From NCBI GenBank assembly GCA_034440635.1, contig JAOTON010001697.1, positions 62,001-126,000 on the forward strand: a DNA stretch of 64,000 bases. Reading direction: 5' to 3'. This document shows, in pieces, positions 50,993 to 60,217 of the stretch (the first letter of the stretch is position 1; each line of letters starts with the position of its first letter). The stretch is from Lepas anatifera (lineage: Eukaryota > Arthropoda > Thecostraca > Lepadidae). The notes under the pieces are model-generated. The model had not been told where the DNA came from and did not search any database. It saw only the letters and a list, made by a program, of their open reading frames with translations. The position numbers and the translations under genes are program-made.

Positions 50993-51143
50993 CAGTGGTG
51001 GATACAAGGGAGACTAGGGGCTCAAGCGCCCCCCCCATGTTCGAGTGCCTTCAGTAAATGCATAGCCAGAGGCTGATTAGAGGTAATGACGAAAGAGGCC
51101 CGAGCCCCTGCCCCCCCCAGATGAAGTCCGGGATCCGCCACTG
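50993..51143. mobile_element. short hAT-like MITE (151 bp)
   Basis: Left end CAGTGGTGGATACAAGGG and right end in reverse complement CAGTGGCGGATCCCGGAC. Interior has C-runs on both sides. Flanks CTGCCTGC and GTGTCTGG agree at only 5 of 8, so the duplication is weak. Confidence 0.55.
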
Positions 51144-51399
51144 GTGTCTGGTATAAGCATCTCCACCGGCAAAGAATTCAGGGGCCAGTGAATTTTCAAC
51201 CTTCTGCTGACAAGGAATTCATGCATCGGAAAGCAAAAGCCTGTCGGATTTGTGGTCATTGCTGCTTTCCCCTCTGCCGTGTTAGAAAATTTCGACTTCT
51301 CCTGAATTTGGCTGAAGTCGGGAAATTTTTCGATGAAAAGTGGGAGGAGCCAGGCCCCCTGTCCCCGCCCCTGTCCCAACGCGCGTGGTGTCTGCAATG

Positions 51400-52380
51400 C
51401 TAGTGCAGTGCTGCCGGTGCCGGTGGCAGTGCCTGCAGTGGCGACGGCAATGCAAGTGCAGTGCCTGCAGTAGGGAAGGCAGTGTCAGTGTAGTGCCAAC
51501 AGTGGTGCCTGCAGCGCCAGAGCAGTGCTGCCGGTGCCGGTGGCAGTGCCTGCAGTGCCATTGCAGTGACAGCAGTGGGGACGGCAGTGCCTGCAGGCGA
51601 CAGCTCCGCCACCCGGGACGACGCAGCCCCTTCCACCAGCGCAGGCCCTGGGGCCCGGTCGGGTCGGCCACCGACTCGGCGTCGTAGGTTTTTGTAGCCG
51701 GCGACGGTGCGAGGCAGGCCGACGTCGATGCCAGCGACGCCGCGGGGCGCGTCACAGCGGCGGCGACGATTAACGAGTCTGGCCTCTCGATAGTTTCTGT
51801 CACCGCCGACCCCTTATCGATAAGGTATTGGTCTGGTGTGGGTGATGGTCGCCGCTGCCGCGCTGCGTGTCGGCGCCGCCGTCGTCTGCGGCGCCGGTGG
51901 GGGCGGCGGCGGCGGCGGCGACACTCCCAACTGAGCCTGAGCCTCACAGTCCCGGCTCTGGCCGGCGCCGCCGGCGTTGCAGGTCGAAGTGGCGTCATGT
52001 CGACACGTCGGCGCCGCGGAGCCGTTTTTTGTCGGCGCTCGCCGGCCGCTGCATTCCCAGCCCTAATGAATGAGCCCGGAATAAATTAAAGTATTGAGCC
52101 CGGCTGGTGCGGCGGAGCGGCGAAGTTAGCGCCGGGATGATCGTGCACTCGAGCCAGGTCATTCTTTACCGAGATTAATGTCTCGGCGTCGACCACCCGC
52201 CGGTGGTGGCGGCGCCCGCTGCGATTGCAGTCACACGCAGAGTCATCTGGTGGGAAAACGGGCAACTACCGGCGCCAGCGCTACCGGCGCGGTTCATCGC
52301 CACCTCGCGACTTAGCTCTCCGCGGAGTGGCCGGGCGCGATGGACTTAAGAGATCGCATCCTTGTGGTTACGGGCACGGC
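51400..52380. promoter_or_regulatory. GC-rich block with imperfect GTGCCTGCAGTG repeats
   Basis: The left part (51400-51600) has irregular repeats of GCAGTGCCTGCAGTG type; the rest is CpG-rich. AT cores CCTAATGAATGAGC (about 52061) and GAGATTAATGTCTC (about 52171) lie in the right part. A 238-codon minus frame and 115-codon plus frame overlap across the repeats and are not credible genes. Confidence 0.35.
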
Positions 52381-52434
52381 AATATTCGAATGTTTGCTTA
52401 CTTACTAGAAAACGTATCTAGAGGTGAGTTCCGC

Positions 52435-52789
52435 CAGTGGCGGTTCCAGGGGGGGCAAAAGTCATTTGTCCCCCCCACCCAAAACGGAAAAGCTCGGAGC
52501 AACGGTATGCTTTTGCCCCCAAATTGTCGGCCTCCTTTTTGACCCGGCTCCTTAGTTTAAAAGCAAGATTTTGGTGCTTCAACTGAACCAGCCAGCTTCA
52601 AACAGAACTAGTCAACTTCAGTGTGAACATTGGACCTTGGTCCTCTTGATATTTAAAATCGCTTTTGAGTGAATGGTCCTTGGATAGCAAAAGCAAGCAT
52701 CTTTTGGCTACATCTTTCACCCCATGACGTTTCTTTTTGCTTTCCGGCTTGGGTTTATTCCCCAAACCTGCCGTCTAGATCCGTCACTG
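52435..52789. mobile_element. hAT-like MITE (355 bp)
   Basis: Left end CAGTGGCGGTTCCAGGGG and right end in reverse complement CAGTGACGGATCTAGACGG. Flanks AGTTCCGC (52427-52434) and GGTGCCGC (52790-52797) match at 6 of 8. No coding capacity. Confidence 0.6.
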
Positions 52790-52924
52790 GGTGCCGCTGC
52801 TAAATTTCTGACAGCCTTACTTTTGCTACCTTGGCCTGCTGAAACCGCTACCACTACTAACACATCTTATTTAAACTCGCGAAATCCCTACCCGCTACTT
52901 CGCTTCTCTGGTATTGCTACTTTA

Positions 52925-54007
52925 TTAACACGCGCATTGACGGGGGTCTGAGCCACCTTCGCATTGACGGGGGTCTGAGCCACCTTCGCATTGACGGGGG
53001 TCTGAGCCACCTTCGCATTGACGGGGGTCTGAGCCACCTTCGCATTGACGGGGGTCTGAGTCACCTTCGCATTGACGGGGGTCTGAGCCACCTTCGCATT
53101 GACGGGGGTCTGAGCCACCTTCGCATTGACGGGAGTCTGAGCCACCTTCGCATTGACGGGGGTCTGAGCCACCTTCGCATTGACGGGGGTCTGAGCCACC
53201 TTCGCATTGACGGGGGGCAGGTACCCGCCCCCCTAAAATCTCGAGAACCACGGTAGGTAGCGAAAAACAGTAAACGGCGTTGGGCTGCCCATCCACTTCT
53301 CCATCGAAAACATTTGAACCATTTTTTGTCAGGTCACATGTAAGGTCACGAGAGGTCAAAACATGCCGTCATAGGGATAACATGTAAATTAAGTTTTTCG
53401 GCCATTACATCTGAACAAGTAAAGATAAAGCAAAACGACTTGAACTGTATGAATCCTCTCAGCAAGCCAAATCGAATGATATATAATTTGACCTTGCTAG
53501 GTCAAATCAAGGTTTTAACCTGACCTGAGGTCAGGTCAGGGCCAAATTAAATAAAATGCATATCATTAGAACCGCAAAGCCTAGGCGAGTCTAATGCAGC
53601 TAAAATAAATGCTCTATCACCATCCGTTACTGAGTTATTCCGTAAAAACCATTTTTCCCGTGTATTTCCAATGGAGAGGTCATGCCTCGTACCTGACCTT
53701 AGGTCATTGATATCAAAAATACCGGAACATATTTTAGAGAACTCGATGGGGCCATTATGTGATATGAGTTTCAATCGGATAAGTTCACCCTGCTCCGACT
53801 TATGCTATCTTAAACTTTTTTAGGTCGGGTCACTTGACCCGTACTGGTGACCTGACCCGAGATGACCTAAACTTAAAATTTTCACAGAAGTTGTAAAATG
53901 ATGAGGAAAAAGGTATACCAAGTACGGCGGCGCTACGCGCCGCTGTTTTTTGCTGTCTCCGAAAAACCCGAGGGGTGGGTACCCACCCCCGTCAATGCGC
54001 GTGTTAA
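52925..54007. mobile_element. TTAA-flanked non-autonomous element, copy D
   Basis: Both ends read TTAACACGCGCATTGACGGG (right end in reverse complement), a perfect 20-base match that continues to GGGT. TTAA bounds both sides. After the left terminus a 27-bp module is repeated ten times before the element body. The body holds at least twelve exact AGGTCA or TGACCT motifs between 53343 and 53868, including the cluster TGACCTGAGGTCAGGTCA at 53521-53538. No transposase frame. The near-identical ends suggest it is the youngest copy in the window. Confidence 0.88.
52934..53216. repeat. 27-bp tandem array inside the terminus of copy D
   Basis: GCATTGACGGGGGTCTGAGC plus CACCTTC forms a 27-bp unit; starts run from 52934 to a final partial at 53204, exactly ten periods. 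Only isolated substitutions are seen (one GAGTCACC, one GGGAGTCTG). Because 27 is divisible by three, both strands stay open and read VNAKVAQTP or GGSDPRQCE repeats; not coding. No spacers, so not CRISPR. Confidence 0.97.
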
Positions 54008-54085
54008 GGAGGCTACTAAAGCCCTACCCATGAAATTTTACGTGATTTTTGTGTGTAAATTATGAGGCTGATCGCTTGTTTATTC

Positions 54086-54355
54086 CATCGGCAGATCCAA
54101 AGGAGGGCCCGATCGACCCTCGGCGCCTCTGAAATGGTCACAGCGCCTCCTGAAGGGTCGATGGCGCCCCTCTTACCTACCTGTCACATTCCCATTCCCC
54201 CTCCCTTCAGGATGCCATTATTGGCGTCCCCACGATAGGGCTTGCGCCCACACGATATATTTTACAGTCCAAAAGTGACACCTTCTAGTCCGATGGCACC
54301 CCCTTCCGCCGACCATGTGCCCACCTCTTGGTTGACAATCCTGGATCTGCCTATG
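54086..54355. mobile_element. possible hAT-like MITE (270 bp)
   Basis: Left end CATCGGCAGATCCAAAGG and right end in reverse complement CATAGGCAGATCCAGGAT. Flanks GTTTATTC and GCTTATAT match at 5 of 8. A further end-like motif, GCTGGATCTGCCTCTG, lies at about 54693 without a clear partner. Confidence 0.4.
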
Positions 54356-55699
54356 GCTTATATGTATGCTACATCCAAAATTAAATGTTTTTGTAAGAAA
54401 TGCAAACAAACTCCTGCAACACAACATTCACTCAATTTCATTTTCTAAAAAAAATAAACACTATCACCGATGCCCTGCCAATGAAAATCTACCTAAGTAG
54501 GGGAATGGTGGAGAAACGGATTAAAGTAGGGGACCGCCCAAATCCGAGAATGACATGCTCACAGTGCCTGACTAGGCTGCAGGCTTGTGAGAGGGGCAAC
54601 AGGGCCCAGCAATTGGAGAAACTGTGTTTTGATTCAGAAAATCGACAAAAATCGAAGGGCTGAGCCGAACGTGTTTGCCCCCCCCAACCACGCTGGATCT
54701 GCCTCTGCGTGCACCTACATGCATAAGCTAACAATTAGTAGAAGACATTATATTCAAGCAATAACAATGCAAGTTAGCCCAGTACACCCTAAGGCTGGGT
54801 GCTTAAACATTATCCCCAAGTACTTAACTCAGCGGCCATTCCTTGAAGACGCATATGTTGGACTCCATATCTTTGTGGGGTTTCCAAGCAACATCAAATA
54901 TTTGAAATAAGATTTGTGTGGTCCATTATAGTATATTTTGGATCGAATTGGCAGGATTCAACAGAATAGTCGCCAACCGTTCACACGGGGTAGCAGTCGT
55001 CCGTAGCTCGTGGTTGGTTGAGCCTCCGTCAAGAGGGGTGAAAGAGGCAGTTTGCTCCCTCAGGTCTGTGAATACGTCCCTTGGCCACGTTGGCTGCCCA
55101 TGCTGGACTCAAGAGTACTCCACATACCTAGGCACGGGACAGTCAAGCACATTCGAAGTGCTGGAGCTTTGCTGTAATGTCTCCTTGGCGCTGATTAGGA
55201 GGAGTCGCCCAAGATGCAGACAATCTGTATTCCCTGCTCACCATTGTTTGATCCTCTTCACTGTTGGCTGATCAGTTTGGCAATTTGATTGCTTCCGTCA
55301 CACTTTGACCAAGTTGTATGATTATTTCCCGATATACTTGTTAAGACCGCTAACTCCTAGAGAAAAACGTACGTCTGGAGGATGTCCCTCGTAATGCCCG
55401 CAAAAGCTTTCTCAAGTGATATATTTGCGCCTCTCTCAGGCTTCCTCGGACCATTTTAGAAGACTATTAGATCCATACTCGTCAGAATAAGCGGGGGCCA
55501 AGAGGGCCTACTCACATGTCTAGCCCAAATTTTCTTATTTCAATTAAATTGGATCCAAACAGGAAAATTTTGGTGACAATGCGTGCAGAAAGTAACAAGG
55601 ATTCCAAGTTCGATGTTTTTTGTTCTAGAAGTAAATATTTCCCGTTAGCGGGAGGTTCAAAATTAACTGTCCCCTCGTTTTTTGCCAGAGGCAGCCCAT
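54356..55699. other. unassigned stretch
   Basis: Open frames at 54587-54910 and 54918-55271 have no domain. Apart from the lone MITE-like end near 54693, nothing is recognised. Confidence 0.4.
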
Positions 55700-55942
55700 A
55701 TGCTTAGATCCATCATCCTGGCCCTGTGTTTCTTGTCTGTTTTAGCCTGGGAGCCCACCCCCTCCCCGCCCTCCGAGGCAAACTGCCACACAGCTGTGAG
55801 GAATACTTGTATGCTGCGGGACAAACAGGACTTTTGCCGCAGTACCAAGTTACTTACACGCGCATACATTCGGTGTCTCGAGAGCTCACTGAGTAGTTCA
55901 TTCAATACCACTCAGCTAAAGAGTGTTCCTCTTAAGACTTAA
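55700..55942 (+). CDS. possible small secreted cysteine-bearing protein or exon
   Basis: From ATG 55700 the 80-residue frame begins MLRSIILALCFLSVLAWE, a textbook signal peptide with likely cleavage after VLA. The mature part has four cysteines spaced C-x7-C-x8-C-x12-C, with AVRNTC, QDFCRS and YIRCLE segments suggesting a helical disulphide-linked fold, then a Ser/Thr-rich tail with an NTT glycosylation sequon. It ends at TAA 55942. Fourteen bases upstream CGTTTTTTGCCAG looks like a splice acceptor, so this may be the coding part of a second exon. I recognise no family. Neighbours are transposable elements; no operon-like or paralogous context. Random occurrence cannot be excluded. Confidence 0.42.
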   Translation: MLRSIILALCFLSVLAWEPTPSPPSEANCHTAVRNTCMLRDKQDFCRSTKLLTRAYIRCLESSLSSSFNTTQLKSVPLKT

Positions 55943-56279
55943 AGGAGACTGGACTTCACTTGCAAAGTCGAATCTTTGAGTGAAGTTCCCAATCAGGGAT
56001 CTTTTTGCGGAAGACCTTTCAACAAATGTTTAGTACGATGCATACATATAGTGTTTTGTTGATATACTGTCTCCATCTCCGCAGCAGAGGGTCATTTTTA
56101 ATTTTGCGACACATATGTCATGTCAAGTTCAAACCCCTTCTCAGCTTCTTCATGCCAAAAAAGTCAAAAGGAAAGCCCCTAGCCATAACAATGCTATGTC
56201 CACTAAAAATAACTCTTCAAACACTAATACACAATTCGTGGCCATCTTCAACCGTCTCTACTAGATGCCACAGTGTTCA

Positions 56280-57477
56280 TTAACCTTCGCCCGGGTGGGG
56301 GTCTTTTAGACCCCCCTCGGGTTTTTCCAAAGTGACCAAAAAACGGCGGCGCGCAGCGCTGCCAAACTTGGTCTGGCTGTTCCTTCATCATTTTTACATC
56401 TTTCCTGAAAATTTTGGCTCAAGGTCATATCAGGTCAGGTCACCAGGCCAGATGAAGTGACCTCACCTCAAAAAATACTTAGGACCGCATAACTAAAAGA
56501 AGGGTTAATCGATCAAGTTAAAACTCATACCGCATATTGGGCCCACCAGGAGCTACAACATTTGTTCCGGGATTTTTGATATTGGTGACCTAAGGTCATG
56601 TGCAGAGCATGACATCCCCATTGTCAATACATGGGGAAAATCACGAAATGAGCTTTTCTCAGTAAGTATGGATGGAATCAACTTCAAACATCGGTCGCGA
56701 CTTGCTCTTAGCCCATTTCTGAAGCTGATGCCAAAATGTTTGACTTGTGACCTTTAAAAGGTCACCTTAGGTCAAATAAGCATTTTTTGTGTTTTTCTCT
56801 ATAAATTCTGATTAAACTAAGATAGAGCTTTTATTTCGTCACCAAAGTGTTTGTATAGTCACTGGAAGTCAAATGTTATACATCATGACTATACCAGGTC
56901 AAGTTGGGTCAGACCGTTGACCTGGGTCAGGTCAAATTCTTAAATTTGACCTGGCATAGCAATATTATATATCATTCGATTCGTATTGACGAGAGGATTG
57001 CAATGGTGCATAAACTATGGCTGTATCTTGTTTGGTTTGGAAGCTATTAGCGAAAAAGTAAACGCCCTTATGCATGGGTGGCTATGGACATTCCCAAGAA
57101 TATGCCCAATATTTAGTGACCTGTAGCTCCCTAGGCTTTGACCTGACAGGAAAATAAATGCCTCTGCAATGAAAGCGCATCTCAAGAGCTTTCGAATGGT
57201 ATTAGAAAAATGTTTCTAGCTATCATAGTTTCTGAGATATATGAGGTTTTCTTAGTACACCTCATATTAGCGATTTTGACCTTTTTTACCTCTGGTGACC
57301 TTGATATTGACCTGACAAGAAAAATGACCGAAGTATTTTCGATATTATTTTCAAAGAGCTTTCGATTGCCGTTTTGCGCTTTTTTCTAGCTCTCTTAGTT
57401 TTTGAGATCGTGGGGGGTCTTTTTAGCCCCCCACCAGGGCGAAGGTGGCTCGTACCCGCCACCGGGGCAAGGGTTAA
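56280..57477. mobile_element. TTAA-flanked non-autonomous element, copy E
   Basis: Left end TTAACCTTCGCCCGGGTGGG; right end in reverse complement TTAACCCTTGCCCCGGTGGC. The right terminus has two modules joined by GAGCCACCTTCGCCC, the same hinge as in the 27-bp unit of copy D. Both ends carry a potential hairpin of the GGGGGTC..TTTTTAG..CCCCC type. The interior is dense in AGGTCA/TGACCT. Around 56565-56660 it matches, in inverse orientation, the conserved body segment of copy D (GGGATTTTTGATATTG..TGACCTAAGGTCATG). No transposase. Confidence 0.85.
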
Positions 57478-58338
57478 AGCTATCCCGTAGTTGCTTAAAG
57501 CCTTTCCCTGTTGGGAACTGATTGAAAATAATTAGGTACCATAAGTCAAACGTGCATCAAGCCTTGACTAATCTATCAAACCTTGCAGCACTTTGTAAGG
57601 TGACGCAAGCCTTCAGCTTTGTTATTTTTACTAAGGACTTTATTTCGGTGGTGCAACCAGAAATTCACCAAATAAGTCCATCCCACGGTAACCAATCTAG
57701 GTCACCAGGGAATTATCAACTAGTCATGCACGTACAGAAGCTATTGCGAAATCCGTGTGATCGAGATGAAAACAGAAATGGCCTACCTTCCCCAGTTGCA
57801 CTGAATAATGAGGGGAGATGCAATAGCTACTCAGCGATTGAATATCTTATGACCACCCTTACCATAGACCTCAATGTTAATTCTCATTATGTTCTAAGCT
57901 CTGTCTTGTGGGTATTTGTGCTGTAGCGCATGCTCTCTCTTCCAGCTTTTCTGTACCGGGGGACATATATTTTCAGCCACAGTAACATATTGCACCGCAA
58001 GACTCGCGCTATCGAAATATGGACGTAGGATGCATTTTTGTCCATATTATGCCCTAAAACCTTATGAAATTGTGTGATAATTTAAGTTCTTCATTAGCCA
58101 GTTGAAGTAAAAATTGACCAGGAAGCTGTAATTTCCGCCAAGGCGCTGTGTGGCAATGGTCAGGTTGTATTACCCATGGTAGGCAGGATTCCCCTGTAGT
58201 TACTGCAGCCGTTTCCGCCCTCCCTGACAGAGGAGTCGACATTCCACACCCCTGCACTACGGGATGCAGATACCTAACATTGACACCTCATAGATCGTTC
58301 TCCAGGTTTGTCCGAAAACTTTCAAGAAATTAGTCCTG
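57478..58338. other. unassigned stretch
   Basis: A 134-codon plus frame (57522-57926) has no recognised domain or signal and is not called. Confidence 0.4.
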
Positions 58339-58346
58339 ACCATTAC

Positions 58347-58632
58347 CAGGGGCGGATCCAGCCGATTAGTTTGGGGGGCCCATGTCGGCGAGCGAAAATC
58401 AAAAGTGTTGATCGGTGCAGGCGGCGACCGGCAGAATTGAATTGGTGCAGTAAATCAAGTTTTCACCTTGAAAGTGGTACCTGCCTTGCAAAGGGACAAA
58501 AATACTTCATTTTTCATTTTTACTGACGAAGGTTGTCCTTTCCCAGGGGAAGTGGGTAAAAGACGGTTTTGCCCCCTCTATCTCACTGGGGGGGGGCATA
58601 GACAGATTCCCCTCGCCCTGAATCCGCCCCCG
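58347..58632. mobile_element. hAT-like MITE (286 bp)
   Basis: Left end CAGGGGCGGATCCAGCCG and right end in reverse complement CGGGGGCGGATTCAGGGCG. Flanking 8-mers ACCATTAC (58339-58346) and ACTATTAC (58633-58640) match at 7 of 8, supporting a hAT-type insertion. Subterminal G- and C-runs, no coding capacity. Confidence 0.8.
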
Positions 58633-58842
58633 ACTATTACACCCTGATAAAAAATGAGCCTCATGAAAATGGTTATAGAAATAATTTGGAGAAGACAGAC
58701 TCCGAGGGCCAAATGGTTACACAAAAAACTTAATGTTGGAAAATATTGCAGGGGATTCCAGGTTTGTAAATTTATATTTTACTTGTAGAGTTCCGTGCAA
58801 AGGCACTTTTGCCTTCTATTGGTTACACTGCTGGATTACGCA

Positions 58843-58914
58843 GCCGCCTTAGCTCAGAGGCAGAGCATCTGTCTCGTGAACAGGGGGGCGTGAGTTCGAT
58901 TCTCACGGGCGGCA
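58843..58914 (+). tRNA. tRNA-Thr (anticodon CGT)
   Basis: A complete intronless cloverleaf of 72 bases decoding ACG. Acceptor GCCGCCT pairs with GGGCGGC (one G-U), D stem GCTC/GAGC, anticodon stem TCTGT/ACAGG around loop CTCGTGA with CGT at 58875-58877, five-base variable loop, T stem GTGAG/CTCAC with loop TTCGATT, discriminator A; CCA is not encoded, as usual in eukaryotes. Internal A box (TAGCTCAGAGG) and B box (GTTCGATTC) are intact, and a TTTT terminator begins about ten bases after the gene. All stems pair, so it is probably functional. Confidence 0.95.
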
Positions 58915-59495
58915 TCTGTTCCATTTTCACATATAGGCAAAACAGTTGACGTGCCCTAACCCCCCCCCCACACACACACACACTGCTGGCTTATGTGGCC
59001 ACAGGGCACTTTCCCTCTCAATGAAGTTCACAAACTATTTCAGGCGCTTTTTGGAGAATTATGTTGACTGCTGTTTTTGTTGTTGCTGCTGAAACACTGA
59101 TATTTTTATATATGACGCGATTTCGGTGGGGCTATCTATCTCGGGACAGAAGCTGGCTTGGCATGCTATTTTGATCTTTGTAAGCCATGTATGTGTTGGT
59201 GCAGGTTCATAGGGGAAGTTGATCCCTGCTCATAAGGCTTATGTACTGGTGGTAATATGCGTAGTATGGTAAATGTTGCGTAAATATCCCATAATGCACG
59301 TCACGCGGACGTTTTGACGCAATTAATATGCTTTTATAATCATTTTCGGTAAATTTAAGTTTGTGGTGCTTCAAAATTATGTCGGAACACTTTAATCGGC
59401 ACAAAATAGTGTAATAACCGAATTGGGGAAACAAATCAGGAGACGCTTTTTTCAACAGGCCCCGGTCCATTCTTCTGAGGAACACATTTCAATCA
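58915..59495. other. unassigned stretch between tRNA-Thr and the Penelope-like element
   Basis: Contains a short C-run followed by (CA)n at 58962-58983. A 92-codon minus frame (59207-59485) has no recognised domain. Confidence 0.4.
58924..58927 (+). terminator. RNA polymerase III T-run after tRNA-Thr
   Basis: A TTTT run about ten bases downstream of the discriminator base, the usual Pol III termination signal. Confidence 0.7.
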
Positions 59496-59537
59496 TAGGA
59501 TCTCGTTCGGACTTCCTCCACAAGAAGATATTGGGGG

Positions 59538-59576
59538 TCGGAGCTTTCGTACTGTATTACAGTGCTTCGTCAGCGA
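59538..59576 (-). ncRNA. hammerhead ribozyme-like motif, left copy
   Basis: Minus strand: core CTGACGA (59567-59573), helix II from a GCACTGT/ACAGTAC hairpin with one mismatch, GAA (59546-59548), then the self-complementary AGCT followed by C. The order CUGANGA, hairpin, GAA, short palindromic helix III, H17 is that of the minimal hammerheads known in Penelope-like elements, thought to act as dimers. Helix I is short (TCG/CGA). Cleavage is inferred, not shown. Confidence 0.5.
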
Positions 59577-60217
59577 TGATCGTTCGGAATATAAGGGGGA
59601 TAAAAAGGCACAAGAGAACACACAGTACAAAAATTGAGCTCAGAAAAAACATGCGACATCAATAATCTACACGTGACAGCAATAAACCATTGACTTCCTA
59701 GAGCGACCTAAGAAATTATAAATACATTAAAAGGTAAAGTTTTAAAAAACGCATCTTTAACATGGAAACGCTCGAGTACTAGGGTTAGCAAGAGAGGGAG
59801 GGGGTTTAAGACAGCTACAATAAAACACGCAATACTCGCAATACTCACTTATTAATTATATAAAAGATGGGGAAGCTATAAAAAGGGGGCGGGGTAGAGA
59901 ACAGGAGTGGAGAGGGGGGGTTAAATGTTACAATAAAAACACACAACATTCACTTATTTATGGTAAGAAAATCCAAAGCTATAAAATACCTATTATCGAT
60001 TCCATATAATGCAAACTTTCGCTTATTTATGATACGAAAAAGGAAACACTATAAAATACATACTATCTAATCAAATATAAGAGACAGTATTATATAAACA
60101 TTGTCAAAATATAAATCAGTAAAGCCTACGATACATCATGTAAAAATGCAATGAAAACATTCAAAAAACACTATGATCGAACATTCACATTACACAAGAT
60201 CAAGAGGAGCTTCCATC

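Noticed and set aside
51282..51998. 238-codon minus-strand frame
   Set aside because: Low-complexity Arg/His/Pro-rich translation of GTGCCTGCAGTG repeats and CpG-rich DNA, with equally long frames on the opposite strand.
52888..53359. CRISPR-like array or repeat protein at the 27-bp repeats
   Set aside because: Units are contiguous without spacers, lie inside a transposon terminus, and the open frames exist only because 27 is a multiple of three.
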